Shown: one piece after another, positions 17,416 to 26,039 of the stretch
Layout of the letters: each line of letters begins with the position of its first letter
Numbering within the stretch: position 1 is the stretch's first letter
Assembly: GCA_937995985.1 (NCBI GenBank)
Contig: CALKIR010000056.1
Coordinates: 1 to 64,000, forward strand
DNA from: an uncultured Alcaligenaceae bacterium
Lineage (GTDB): Bacteria; Pseudomonadota; Gammaproteobacteria; Burkholderiales; Burkholderiaceae_B
Reading direction: 5' to 3'
DNA length: 64,000 bases
The notes under the pieces: generated by a model
Seen by the model: only the letters and a program-made list of their open reading frames with translations
What the model was told of the DNA's origin: nothing
Databases searched by the model: none
Program-made: the position numbers and the translations under genes

Positions 17416-18708
17416 TTAGGGAAATAGACCGCGCAGCGCTTGGACTTCCAAGATGCGACGGCAGGCACAGATATAGGCAGCGGTTCGCATGCTAACCTGC
17501 TGCTCTTTAGCAATGGTAGAAATGGCATGGTAAGCAGCGCATAGCTGATGCTCTAGGCGTTCATAAATGGTGGGCTCATCCCAGAAATAATGACTTTGGT
17601 TTTGAACCCACTCAAAATAGCTCACGGTCACGCCTCCTGCATTAGCCAATACATCAGGCACAATGAAAACACCCTTGTCGGTAAGGATGTCATCAGCAGC
17701 AGGGGTAGTGGGCCCATTTGCTCCTTCGACTAGGATCTTGGTTTGAATGCGTGGGGCATTATGCTGATTAATTTGGTCTTCAAGAGCAGCAGGGATGAGT
17801 ATGTCGCTGCTTATATCCCAGAATTGTTCAGTAGGAATCTGTTTGTCCTCACTATAGCCTGCTAATCCGCGGTGGGGATGAGCAGCGCAGTGGGCGCGTA
17901 AGGCGGGAATATCTAGACCATTCTCATCGTATAAAGTCGTGCTAAAGTCTTGCACGGCAATGACTTTGGCTCCCGCTGCATGGAAGCATTCAGCGGCGAT
18001 GCCCCCAACATTGCCAAAGCCTTGGATGCTCACCCGAGCTCCTTTTAAATCTAGGCCGCATTCTCGAGCAGCCTCACGGGCAGTAATAAATACTCCTCGC
18101 CCGGTTGATTGTTCACGCCCCAAGCTGCCCCCTAAGATGATGGGTTTGCCCGTGACCACTCCCTGATCATGAGAGCTGTTGAGGGCGGCATAGGTGTCCA
18201 TCATCCAGGCCATGATGCGACCATTGGTGTTGACATCAGGGGCCGGAATATCGTGATCGGGGCCAATAATGGGGCGTACTTCAGCAGTATAGCGGCGGGT
18301 AACGCGCTCAAGCTCACGCGCTGAATAGTGTTTGGGATCAATACGCACCCCCCCTTTGGCTCCACCAAAAGGGACGCCTACCGCTGCACATTTAATGGAC
18401 ATCCAGGCAGATAGGGCCATGACCTCACTTAAATGAACATCAGGATGAAAGCGTACCCCACCCTTGCCCGGGCCTAGCGCCACATTGTGCTGTACTCGGT
18501 AGCCCTCAAAATGGGCGATGTCACCGTTATCTAGCTCAACGGGAATATCGACAATGAGGATGCGCTTGGGGCGCTTGAGGGTATCGACCCACTTGGATAG
18601 ATCGCCTAAGTATGGGGCGACCCTATCAACTTGTTCTAAAAAAATACCCCAAGGGCCAACGTCCTTGCTATTGAGATAGGACGGCAGTGAGTGTTTGGAT
18701 TGTTCCAT
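17416..18708 (-). CDS. gdhA: Glutamate dehydrogenase (Glu/Leu/Phe/Val dehydrogenase family)
   Basis: The 430-residue enzyme interconverts glutamate and 2-oxoglutarate plus ammonia. The substrate domain has GPGKGGVRFHPDVHLSEV and the catalytic Lys and Gly-rich loop PFGGAKGGVRIDPK. The nucleotide-binding domain has VSIQGFGNVGG. The length and lack of large extensions fit the hexameric short type, and the motifs resemble the NAD-preferring catabolic class, though cofactor choice is inference. It lies 153 bp upstream of the amino acid transporter and asparaginase operon on the same strand, fitting a local nitrogen-catabolism theme. It is divergent from yggS across 216 bp. Confidence 0.93.
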   Translation of the reverse strand: MEQSKHSLPSYLNSKDVGPWGIFLEQVDRVAPYLGDLSKWVDTLKRPKRILIVDIPVELDNGDIAHFEGYRVQHNVALGPGKGGVRFHPDVHLSEVMALSAWMSIKCAAVGVPFGGAKGGVRIDPKHYSARELERVTRRYTAEVRPIIGPDHDIPAPDVNTNGRIMAWMMDTYAALNSSHDQGVVTGKPIILGGSLGREQSTGRGVFITAREAARECGLDLKGARVSIQGFGNVGGIAAECFHAAGAKVIAVQDFSTTLYDENGLDIPALRAHCAAHPHRGLAGYSEDKQIPTEQFWDISSDILIPAALEDQINQHNAPRIQTKILVEGANGPTTPAADDILTDKGVFIVPDVLANAGGVTVSYFEWVQNQSHYFWDEPTIYERLEHQLCAAYHAISTIAKEQQVSMRTAAYICACRRILEVQALRGLFP

Positions 18709-18924
18709 TGTTATTCCTCATAGCTAAAAGCCGAGGCACAGAAAGCAAAAAATCTTTGAACTTGTGCAGTCGGCACTGTGTCAATATACCGTTACTCGGC
18801 AAATTTTGTCATCTTTTAAGACTGTAAAAGCATATAAAAAGCATTTTTTTGGCGTCTGAAGCCATTTTTTTCTAAGATGTGTAAAGAAAAATCATATGAA
18901 ATCACTTTAATAGTCAGGTAATTT

Positions 18925-19617
18925 ATGACAGACACAACCATGGAGCAACGACTGGCTCAGGTCCAAGAGCGTATCAAACAAAGTTGTCAGGCAGTAGGCC
19001 GTAACCCAGATGAGGTACAGATATTGCCAGTAAGTAAAACCTTTGCTGATGAACTAATTGCGCAGGCACAAAGGTTAGGTTTGCGACGTTTTGGTGAAAA
19101 TCGTGTGCAAGATTTACGTGCCCGCTTTGAGGCATTTGGCCCGTCTGAATTGCACTGGGTGATGATTGGTCATACCCAAACAAATAAGGCCCGTGATATT
19201 GCTCGTTATGCACATGAGCTGCAGTCATTGGATCGCTTATCCTTGGCAGAGGCACTTGAGCGGCGTCTACAGCGCGAAGGGCGGGCTTTGGATGTGCTAA
19301 TACAGATCAAAACAGCTCGTGAAGAGAGCAAATTCGGGCTTGATCCGAAAGATTTACCAGATTTTTTACAACAGTTGAAAGGTTTTTCTACTCTGCGTGT
19401 CCGCGGGCTGATGACAATGGCTACTCAAACTACTGATCAAGAGGAAATTAGGCGATGTTTTGCAGTGGCGCGCCAATGGCGCGATAGGATGCAAGAGGCA
19501 GGCTATGAAGAGGTGCAGCGCTTATCGATGGGCATGAGTGGGGATTTTGAATTGGCTATTGCCGAAGGAGCGACTGAAATACGGTTAGGGTCTGCTATTT
19601 TTGGGCCGCGGGCGTAG
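18925..19617 (+). CDS. yggS: PLP homeostasis protein, YggS family
   Basis: The 230-residue protein is the widespread PLP-binding TIM-barrel protein that buffers pyridoxal phosphate and affects amino acid metabolism; it has no established catalytic activity. The PLP lysine lies in LPVSKTF (about residue 38). Further conserved parts are RRFGENRVQD, HWVMIGHTQTNKARD, VRGLMTMATQT and the phosphate-binding LSMGMSGDFELAIAEGATE near the C-terminus. The ATG at 18925 has an AGGTA sequence 5 bases upstream. It stands between gdhA (divergent) and a convergent membrane protein gene. It is often found near proC or pilT in other bacteria, which is not the case here. Confidence 0.95.
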   Translation: MTDTTMEQRLAQVQERIKQSCQAVGRNPDEVQILPVSKTFADELIAQAQRLGLRRFGENRVQDLRARFEAFGPSELHWVMIGHTQTNKARDIARYAHELQSLDRLSLAEALERRLQREGRALDVLIQIKTAREESKFGLDPKDLPDFLQQLKGFSTLRVRGLMTMATQTTDQEEIRRCFAVARQWRDRMQEAGYEEVQRLSMGMSGDFELAIAEGATEIRLGSAIFGPRA

Positions 19618-19652
19618 TGTGACTGGAGCCCTCGGTCAGGGCAAGGGCGACC

Positions 19653-20117
19653 TTAGGTATTTGGGGTACAGGCCAAGGCGATGTGAGCAAAGGCAATTTC
19701 AAGCTCACGTTGGCCCGCATGAAAAATAATGGGGCGGCCCCGTTGAGGGAAGCAAATCAGACGCTTAGAAAAAAGAAGGGGGACAAATTTAACCATGCGA
19801 ATTTCTGTCCAAGCAATGTGCCGTTTCATAATCCAGTCTTGTTCAATGCCCTGTTCAGTAATGGTGGTATGACCCACCCACATGTAGTAAGCGATGATGC
19901 CGAGACCCAGCAGGCAGGCCATAACACTAATGGTAAGAGGGCTATGCAGGGTGGGATCGAGAGCAGTATAAATAGCCTCTGCTCGCCACCCGAGCCAGCC
20001 TATGAGTCCTCCTAATAGTGCCCATGCGAGCAAAGCAATGGCACGGGGCCACGACCGCCCCTTAAGGGGTAGGGGGCCAAGGGTATCTAATAGGCGTTGT
20101 TGAGTGAGTGGACTCAT
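19653..20117 (-). CDS. Small membrane protein with two membrane segments and PH-like tail
   Basis: I do not recognise a named family with certainty. The 154 residues contain two hydrophobic segments (about 25-45 and 62-82), then a soluble beta-rich tail with TTITEQGIEQDWIMKRHIAWTEI-like strands. That pattern, two membrane helices followed by a WxEI strand, resembles bacterial PH-domain (YcxB/YdbT-like) membrane proteins. Its ATG overlaps the dprA stop by 4 bases, so it is translated with dprA, though a role in DNA uptake is not implied by its sequence. It is convergent with yggS. Confidence 0.65.
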   Translation of the reverse strand: MSPLTQQRLLDTLGPLPLKGRSWPRAIALLAWALLGGLIGWLGWRAEAIYTALDPTLHSPLTISVMACLLGLGIIAYYMWVGHTTITEQGIEQDWIMKRHIAWTEIRMVKFVPLLFSKRLICFPQRGRPIIFHAGQRELEIAFAHIALACTPNT

Positions 20118-21292
20118 TGTGTAGGTTCGTTATGTGAGGGTAAATCGGAAGGGGGGCGCTGTTGATAGCGGCCACCAGGGAGGCGTTGAATATATCCTAG
20201 CAGTTCTAGCTCAGTCAGTTGCACGCTAAGGGTGTTGAAGTCTTTGGCTGCACTGAGTTGTAAGAGCTGGTCAAAGCTCATGGGCTCAAAGCCCATTTGC
20301 TGTAGGAGTGGGTATTCCTGCCAATGTGTGGGAAGGGGGTCAGGAAGCGAGGGGCCCTGAGTAGAGGGAGAGCTCGCGCGGGATGGGGAGGAGGTGTGCA
20401 GCTCATTGAGTATATCCGCTCCGGATTCAACCAGTTTGGCGCCTTGTTTAATTAGAGCATGGCAGCCGCGTGAAAGAGGAGAGTGGATGGAACCGGGGAT
20501 GGCAAAGACCTCGCGCCCTAGTTCAGTGGCCAATTTGGCGGTGATCAGCGAGCCACTGCGTTGAGCTGCCTCCACAATTAGTACTCCTTGGCTAAGGGCT
20601 GCCACAATACGGTTGCGCATGGGAAAGTGAAAGGTGCGAGCCCGTTGATGCAGACTAAATTCACTAAGGAGTAGACCTTGATCAGCGATTTGATGAGCGA
20701 GGTCGCGGTTTGCAGCGGGATATACAATATTCATCCCTGTTGCCAAGACAGCGATGGTGCTGCCATGGGGCGAGGGGGCAGATAGGGCGCCGGTGTGCGC
20801 AGCGGTATCAATACCTGCAGCCAGGCCACTGCAAATGCACCACCCGCGGGCACTCAGAAAACGTGCAAATTCTTGGGCATTATGCATACCAGCTGCAGTA
20901 GCATTGCGAGCGCCTACAATGGCGATAGTTGGGCGCTGTAAGAGCTCTAAATTGCCTTTGGCATAGAGCAGGAGCGGGGGGGTATGCAAGTGATACAAGG
21001 CAGATGGATAGTTCGCGTCTGCAATGGTGATGATGTGTTGATCGGGAGCTTGTGCCCATTGTAGGGTTTCTTCAATGAGTTGGGCGGTGGCCTCATCCGG
21101 CCCTTTTTTTAGGGTATGCGCCAGCTCCGTGCCGAGGTAACGACTCAGCTGTGTGAGGGAATGAGCCAAGATTTGTTGTGGCAGGCCCAATTCGGATAGC
21201 AGCATCAGGGCTTGAGCTGGGCCTAACTGCGGGGTCAGGGTTAATGTTAGCCAGGCACGAAGTTCGTCAGCAGATGCAGTTGCTTGTGTCAT
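20114..21292 (-). CDS. dprA: DNA-processing protein DprA
   Basis: DprA (392 residues) loads RecA onto incoming single-stranded DNA during natural transformation. The N-terminal part has a SAM-like helical region; the Rossmann-like core has YPSALYHL, IAIVGARNATAAGMHNA, the Ser-Gly-Leu-Ala-Ala-Gly-Ile-Asp patch (CSGLAAGIDTAAH), and GSLITAKLATELGREVFAIPGS. The C-terminal 60 residues form a winged-helix-like DprA domain 3. A low-complexity Ser/Pro linker (SSPSRASSPSTQGPSLP) precedes it. The gene is divergent from def-fmt across 109 bp, a common arrangement in this group. Confidence 0.95.
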   Translation of the reverse strand: MTQATASADELRAWLTLTLTPQLGPAQALMLLSELGLPQQILAHSLTQLSRYLGTELAHTLKKGPDEATAQLIEETLQWAQAPDQHIITIADANYPSALYHLHTPPLLLYAKGNLELLQRPTIAIVGARNATAAGMHNAQEFARFLSARGWCICSGLAAGIDTAAHTGALSAPSPHGSTIAVLATGMNIVYPAANRDLAHQIADQGLLLSEFSLHQRARTFHFPMRNRIVAALSQGVLIVEAAQRSGSLITAKLATELGREVFAIPGSIHSPLSRGCHALIKQGAKLVESGADILNELHTSSPSRASSPSTQGPSLPDPLPTHWQEYPLLQQMGFEPMSFDQLLQLSAAKDFNTLSVQLTELELLGYIQRLPGGRYQQRPPSDLPSHNEPTQ

Positions 21293-21401
21293 AGTGTAAT
21301 GAGAGGGGGAATTAATTTACAGGTATAATGAAATGTTCCCTAAGCCTTTATCTTGTGCATAGTACAATATAAATGTTTCATTAGATTATTCATACAGCAC
21401 T

Positions 21402-21938
21402 ATGGCATTATTACCCATCCTCAAATATCCTGATCCCCGTTTGCACACGGTGGCTAAACCCGTAGAACAGGTTGATGATCGTATTCGTCAGCTGGTGGCA
21501 GATATGGCTGAGACCATGTACGCCGCACCAGGTATTGGGTTGGCTGCAACACAGGTTGATGTGCATGAGCGGGTGGTTGTGATTGATCTGAGCGAAGAAA
21601 AAAATGATTTGCTCGTATTAATTAACCCTGAAATATACTGGCGCAGCGAGGCGTGCGAGGTATTCGAAGAGGGTTGCTTGTCCGTTCCAGGCACTTATGA
21701 AAAGGTAGAGCGTGCTGCCGAGATCAAGGTGCGTGCTCTAAATGAGCAGGGGGAGCCTTTTGAGTTTCATGCTGATGGTTTATTGGCCGTGTGCGTGCAG
21801 CATGAGATTGATCACTTAGATGGCAAGGTATTCGTTGAGCATTTATCATTGCTAAAACAAAATCGTATCTTGACTCGGTTGCGAAAACAGCAGCGTGAAG
21901 CACGTCGTGCTGCAGAACAACAAAAATTGGTAGTGTAG
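21402..21938 (+). CDS. def: Peptide deformylase
   Basis: The 178-residue metalloenzyme removes the formyl group from nascent proteins. All three signature motifs are present: GIGLAATQ (about residues 46-53), EGCLSVP with the metal Cys92, and QHEIDHLDG with metal ligands His134 and His138 and catalytic Glu135. The C-terminal basic helix (RILTRLRKQQREARR) is usual for the type 1 enzyme. It is followed 3 bp later by fmt, which adds the formyl group to Met-tRNA, the standard def-fmt pairing. Confidence 0.98.
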   Translation: MALLPILKYPDPRLHTVAKPVEQVDDRIRQLVADMAETMYAAPGIGLAATQVDVHERVVVIDLSEEKNDLLVLINPEIYWRSEACEVFEEGCLSVPGTYEKVERAAEIKVRALNEQGEPFEFHADGLLAVCVQHEIDHLDGKVFVEHLSLLKQNRILTRLRKQQREARRAAEQQKLVV

Positions 21939-21941
21939 CGT

Positions 21942-22916
21942 ATGAGTGTGAGCGTTGTGTTTGCTGGCACGCCTGAGTTTGCAGAGCAGGCTTTGCGGGC
22001 AATCTTGGCAGCAGGTTATCGGGTGCCGTTAGTGTTAACTCAGCCTGATCGTCCTGCCGGGCGTGGGATGCGTTTGTTGCCAAGCCCAGTCAAGAAAACG
22101 GCCTTAGAGGCTGATATTCCTGTTATGCAACCGGTTCGATTGCGTCTTCAGGGCGAGCATGCCGAGCAGGCCCAGGCAGTGCGGGCGCAGTTGGAGCGTG
22201 TGGCTCCTGATGTCCTCGTGGTGGCTGCGTATGGTTTGATTTTGCCGCAGTGGGTACTTGATTTGCCCCGTTATGGTTGCCTCAATATTCATGCGAGTTT
22301 ACTGCCTCGTTGGCGGGGGGCTGCTCCGATACAGCGAGCGATTGATGCGGGGGATGCGCACACTGGGATTACCATCATGCAAATGGATGCTGGTCTTGAT
22401 ACGGGTCCAATGCTATTGCAGCGGGCAATTCCAATTACTGAGCAGCATACGGCAGGTCAGTTACATGATGAGTTGGCCGAATTAGGGGCTCAGTGTATTG
22501 TTGAGGCACTGCAGCTGCTCTCAGCAGGGCGCTTAGTGGCCACGCCTCAGCCTACTGAAGGAATTACTTATGCTGAGAAATTACAACGCTCTGAGTCAGC
22601 CATCAATTACCACTGGTCGGCAGCGCGGATTGCGCGCCGTATTCGTGCGTTTAACCCTTTTCCAGGCAGTACCACTCAATTGCCCGATATAAAAGGAGCG
22701 GTCAAGGTTTGGGCTGCACACGCAGTGGATGAAGAGGTGCAGGGTGCGCCAGGGACTGTGGTGCGTGTGCATACAGATAGCATTGATATGGCAACCGGTG
22801 CGGGTATTTTGCGTATTACCGAGCTGCAGCGCCCCGGGGGGCGCCGTCAGTCGGCCGCGCAGTTTATCCCTGGGTGGTCTTATGCGCAACGTTTTTTGCG
22901 TTGCGCCACTCGATAA
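21942..22916 (+). CDS. fmt: Methionyl-tRNA formyltransferase
   Basis: The 324-residue enzyme formylates initiator Met-tRNA with 10-formyl-tetrahydrofolate. The N-terminal formyltransferase domain has VVFAGTPEFAEQAL, the folate motif with Asn-His-Asp equivalents in LNIHASLLPRWRGAAPIQRAI, and ITIMQMDAGLDTGPML with the catalytic Asp. The C-terminal tRNA-binding domain starts near residue 205. It is cotranscribed with def. The last 53 bp overlap the 3' end of the convergent EamA gene. Confidence 0.97.
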   Translation: MSVSVVFAGTPEFAEQALRAILAAGYRVPLVLTQPDRPAGRGMRLLPSPVKKTALEADIPVMQPVRLRLQGEHAEQAQAVRAQLERVAPDVLVVAAYGLILPQWVLDLPRYGCLNIHASLLPRWRGAAPIQRAIDAGDAHTGITIMQMDAGLDTGPMLLQRAIPITEQHTAGQLHDELAELGAQCIVEALQLLSAGRLVATPQPTEGITYAEKLQRSESAINYHWSAARIARRIRAFNPFPGSTTQLPDIKGAVKVWAAHAVDEEVQGAPGTVVRVHTDSIDMATGAGILRITELQRPGGRRQSAAQFIPGWSYAQRFLRCATR

Positions 22917-23775
22917 TGCCAATGGTGATGCCGCTGCAGCAAATAATGAGAATGCCCACCCAAGTCAAAGCATCAGGAAATTGCCCCCAAATAAGCCAGC
23001 CCAAACCTGCAGCGCTCACTATCTGTAAGTAGACAAATGGAGCTAATAAAGAGGCCGGGGCTTGTTGGTAGGCTTGTATTTGAAGTAAATGGCCCAGTGC
23101 ACCAAATACTCCGGTCGCAAATAGGGCCAGCCAATCAATAAGAGAAAAGTCCACTAAGACGGGCAGGGCCGCAGAGAATACCCAGGGCAGACTTAGGGTA
23201 GTGAGTACGGAGCCAACCAGCCCGCTCCAAATGAGGGTGGTCATGGCGTGATCAATGGCCACCTTGCGGGTCACAATAAATTGAGTAGCAAACATACAGG
23301 CAGTAATGAGCCCAAAGAGTACGCCTACCGGATGTAACCCTGAGTTGGGGCGGATGATAATGAGTACTCCAAGAAAACCTACAACGGCAGCAACCCAGCG
23401 AGACATGCGGGGGGGTTCATGGAGCACCCAAGGAGCAGCTGCCAGCATGAGTAACGGAGCGAGAAAATTAATAGCCGTGGCCTCAGCTTGGGGTAAATAG
23501 CTCAGGGCAGTAAAAAAAGAATAGGTAGCCAATAGCATGACTAAGCCTCGTAATAACTGCATGCCAGGCTGTTTGGCTTTAAGAATGCCCCAGCCCTTGA
23601 TGGGCACGATCAGGGCCAAGACCAGTAAAAGATGAATGATATAGCGCACCCATACCATGAAAAATAATGACAGGCCAGCGGCCATGACCCATTTTCCAGA
23701 AGCATCAAGGGTAGAGAGTGCCCAAGTAGATAATATGAGAATGAGAATACCAGTAATAGGGTGCGTACTATTCAT
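22864..23775 (-). CDS. EamA/DMT-family transporter
   Basis: The 303-residue inner-membrane protein has about ten hydrophobic segments arranged as two EamA repeats (about residues 5-140 and 150-285), the layout of drug/metabolite transporters of the RhaT/YdcZ-like superfamily. Parts such as ALSYLPQAEATAINFLAPLLMLAAAPWVLHE and a matching PASLLAPFVYLQIVSAAGLGW in the second half mark the two repeats. Substrate and direction cannot be assigned. The end of the gene overlaps the end of fmt by 53 bp on the opposite strand, so one of the two C-termini may have been extended by stop loss. Confidence 0.88.
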   Translation of the reverse strand: MNSTHPITGILILILSTWALSTLDASGKWVMAAGLSLFFMVWVRYIIHLLLVLALIVPIKGWGILKAKQPGMQLLRGLVMLLATYSFFTALSYLPQAEATAINFLAPLLMLAAAPWVLHEPPRMSRWVAAVVGFLGVLIIIRPNSGLHPVGVLFGLITACMFATQFIVTRKVAIDHAMTTLIWSGLVGSVLTTLSLPWVFSAALPVLVDFSLIDWLALFATGVFGALGHLLQIQAYQQAPASLLAPFVYLQIVSAAGLGWLIWGQFPDALTWVGILIICCSGITIGIIEWRNAKNVAHKTTQG

Positions 23776-23820
23776 AAGTGAGTGGGTGTGGGTGATACAG
23801 ATTGGGTGTGGGGGTTATGA

Positions 23821-25188
23821 TTAGGCTTGTAACATAGGCTGTAAGAGCTGCTCTATGGTGTAGGCCACGCGCAGGAGATGAGCATCATGGTGCGCTGGAG
23901 CAGCCAGGGTTAGGCCAACAGGGGCTTCGCCTTTGGGATGGCATGGGAGGCTAATTGCGCAGCCATTGAGAAAGTTCACAATACTGGGATTACGCAAAAT
24001 TAAGGCGTTGTAATTAAAGTATTGCTCCTCATCTTCAAGATCACGAATGCGAGGGGGCACAATGGGACATGTGGGCATGATAAAGGCATCATAGGGCTCC
24101 AGACGCTCTTCGACAGCACGAATCCACTGTTCACGCTCGGCAAGTAAATCAATGTAGTCTGCAGCACTTTGCTCTTTGCCAAGGAGGATGCGCTGGGCCA
24201 CGCGGGGATCATAACGATCGGGGTACTCGGTGATGAGGTCGCGATGCAGGGCCCATGCCTCAGCGCACACCAAGCCACCTTTGCGGTTGATATAAGCGAG
24301 CTGATTAAATTCGGGTAGCTCAATACGTTCAACTTGGATGCCACTATTTGTGAGTGCCAAAATAGCAGCATTAATGCGTTGTGCCACTGTGTTGTCTAGG
24401 TTATTGAGTACTCTATCTTTGGGAACTGCAAGACGCAGATGCTGATAGGGAATAGGCTCTAAGGTGGGCATGGGATCGCCGCTGAGGATGCTATCGGTCA
24501 GAGCGCAACAAGTCACAGAGTGTCCAATGGGGCCCGTGGAATCCAGACTGAAAGATAAGGGCAAAACGCCTTGGGAAGGAATACGCTCGGCTGTGGGTTT
24601 AAATCCGGTGAGCCCACAAAAAGCAGCAGGGATGCGGACCGAGCCACCAGTATCGGTGCCAATAGCAACTGTACACATGCCATCAGCTACGGAGACGCCT
24701 GCGCCTGAAGATGAGCCGCCGGGAATATGGCCGTGTGCGCGGTTCCAAGGTGCCCGTGGAGTGCCGTAGTGTGGATTGATGCCCAAACCAGAAAAGGCAA
24801 ACTCAGTCATATTGGTGCGGCCTATTAGAATGGCTCCTGCATCAATGAGGCGTTGAACCAAGAGTGCATTTTCTGTTGCGGGGGCTGCCTCATTGAGAAC
24901 TGTAGATGCACCTCGGGTACGGTCCCCCACCACATCAAAGAGGTCTTTAATAGAAACAGGGATGCCCTCTAAGGGAGAACGTACATGGCCCAGGGCGCGT
25001 AATTGATCAGAGATTTGGGCAGCGGTGCGTGCAGCCTCATCGTAGACTTTTAAAAAGGTTTGGGCACCTTGACCATCAGGGTCATGAATACGCGCTAAAG
25101 CTGCCTCGGTCAGGGCTACTGCAGTGGTTGTGCCTTGTTCTAGTGCGGTTTGTAAGGCGGTAATGGTGTGTGTGTTGGATTGGGACAT
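23821..25188 (-). CDS. Amidase signature family hydrolase
   Basis: The 455-residue enzyme has the full amidase-signature triad: Lys in IPVSIKDLFD, the cis-Ser in GGSVRIPAAFCG (Ser of TDTGGS), and the nucleophile region PGGSSSGAGVSVADG. This family hydrolyses amide bonds in small molecules or acts as GatA; the absence of gatB/gatC nearby argues against GatA. It follows the DUF2848 gene by 13 bp. Amidase plus DUF2848 pairs are common in Burkholderiales and probably handle an organic amide or ureido compound, but the substrate is unknown. The DMT transporter downstream on the same strand may be part of the same unit (45-bp gap). Confidence 0.9.
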   Translation of the reverse strand: MSQSNTHTITALQTALEQGTTTAVALTEAALARIHDPDGQGAQTFLKVYDEAARTAAQISDQLRALGHVRSPLEGIPVSIKDLFDVVGDRTRGASTVLNEAAPATENALLVQRLIDAGAILIGRTNMTEFAFSGLGINPHYGTPRAPWNRAHGHIPGGSSSGAGVSVADGMCTVAIGTDTGGSVRIPAAFCGLTGFKPTAERIPSQGVLPLSFSLDSTGPIGHSVTCCALTDSILSGDPMPTLEPIPYQHLRLAVPKDRVLNNLDNTVAQRINAAILALTNSGIQVERIELPEFNQLAYINRKGGLVCAEAWALHRDLITEYPDRYDPRVAQRILLGKEQSAADYIDLLAEREQWIRAVEERLEPYDAFIMPTCPIVPPRIRDLEDEEQYFNYNALILRNPSIVNFLNGCAISLPCHPKGEAPVGLTLAAPAHHDAHLLRVAYTIEQLLQPMLQA

Positions 25189-25201
25189 ATTTATTTAATA
25201 T

Positions 25202-25885
25202 TTAATCAACTAAGGGAAGGGTTTCAATAAAGTATTCGTGGCGTAGACTGCGCTCTAAATGCGGGTCATGGAGCTCCATGACAAAGGTTGGAGCCGTACG
25301 GATTTTGCCTACAGTGGTGACTGTGCCACAGGTAAGGGCGGTGCCATTGGGCAGCTCATCGGTGCCAAAATGCGCTTTAACGAGGTCCAGAGGGGCGATG
25401 AGACTGCTTAGCGGGCCTTCCTGATAGAGTTCAGGGTGACCATCGGTGACTAACCAAGCACGCATTTCCAGGTCATCCCAATGAGCGGCGACATCCTCAA
25501 AGCGCCAGGCGGTTCGAGCAATGGGCTTGATACAGACTTGCTTAGAAAGAGCGCTATTATGGATTTCAAGGGCTCGATCAGTATGATCAGAAATAAGGCT
25601 GACAAAAAGCTGATGGTTTTGTTTAAATAGCAGAACTTCAGCGGCACCTGTGCTGTGGGGCCCAACGACTTGGACGCGTTCTGATTGGGTGAGTTGATTA
25701 TTTGCTACGGGATAAAATTTGGGGCTATGGCGCGGTGTGGCCAAACGTAACTCACTGCGTTCGTAGGAGGCACCGCGATCGTCGGTTTCACGACGCGCCC
25801 AGTCCGTAACAATTAAATATTCAATACCCGCGACGATGGTTTCGGGGGCGCCTTCTGTGTTGATCAGCTGAAACTTAAGTTGCAT
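25202..25885 (-). CDS. DUF2848 family protein
   Basis: The 227-residue protein matches my memory of the DUF2848 family, which resembles the fumarylacetoacetase fold and often lies beside amidase genes. Visible features are the IVTDWARRETD segment near the N-terminus, GPHSTGAAEVLLF, and FVMELHDPHLERSLRHEY near the C-terminus, which is where acidic metal ligands would be expected. I place the start at the ATG at 25885, with AAAGGA seven bases upstream; a TTG at 25912 would add nine residues without a ribosome site. It is the first gene of the amidase unit and divergent from waaC. Its function is not established. Confidence 0.8.
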   Translation of the reverse strand: MQLKFQLINTEGAPETIVAGIEYLIVTDWARRETDDRGASYERSELRLATPRHSPKFYPVANNQLTQSERVQVVGPHSTGAAEVLLFKQNHQLFVSLISDHTDRALEIHNSALSKQVCIKPIARTAWRFEDVAAHWDDLEMRAWLVTDGHPELYQEGPLSSLIAPLDLVKAHFGTDELPNGTALTCGTVTTVGKIRTAPTFVMELHDPHLERSLRHEYFIETLPLVD

Positions 25886-26039
25886 AAGCATTCCTTTGTT
25901 TGGCTTGGACAATTAGGCAGAGGCCAGGATGCGGCGTACAATACTGCCCGTGTCTGAATATGGTTTAAATGATAGTAGCCCAAGACGGTTGAAAAAACAC
26001 CTTGTATAGGATAAGACCCAAAGGGGATTCTGACAAAAA

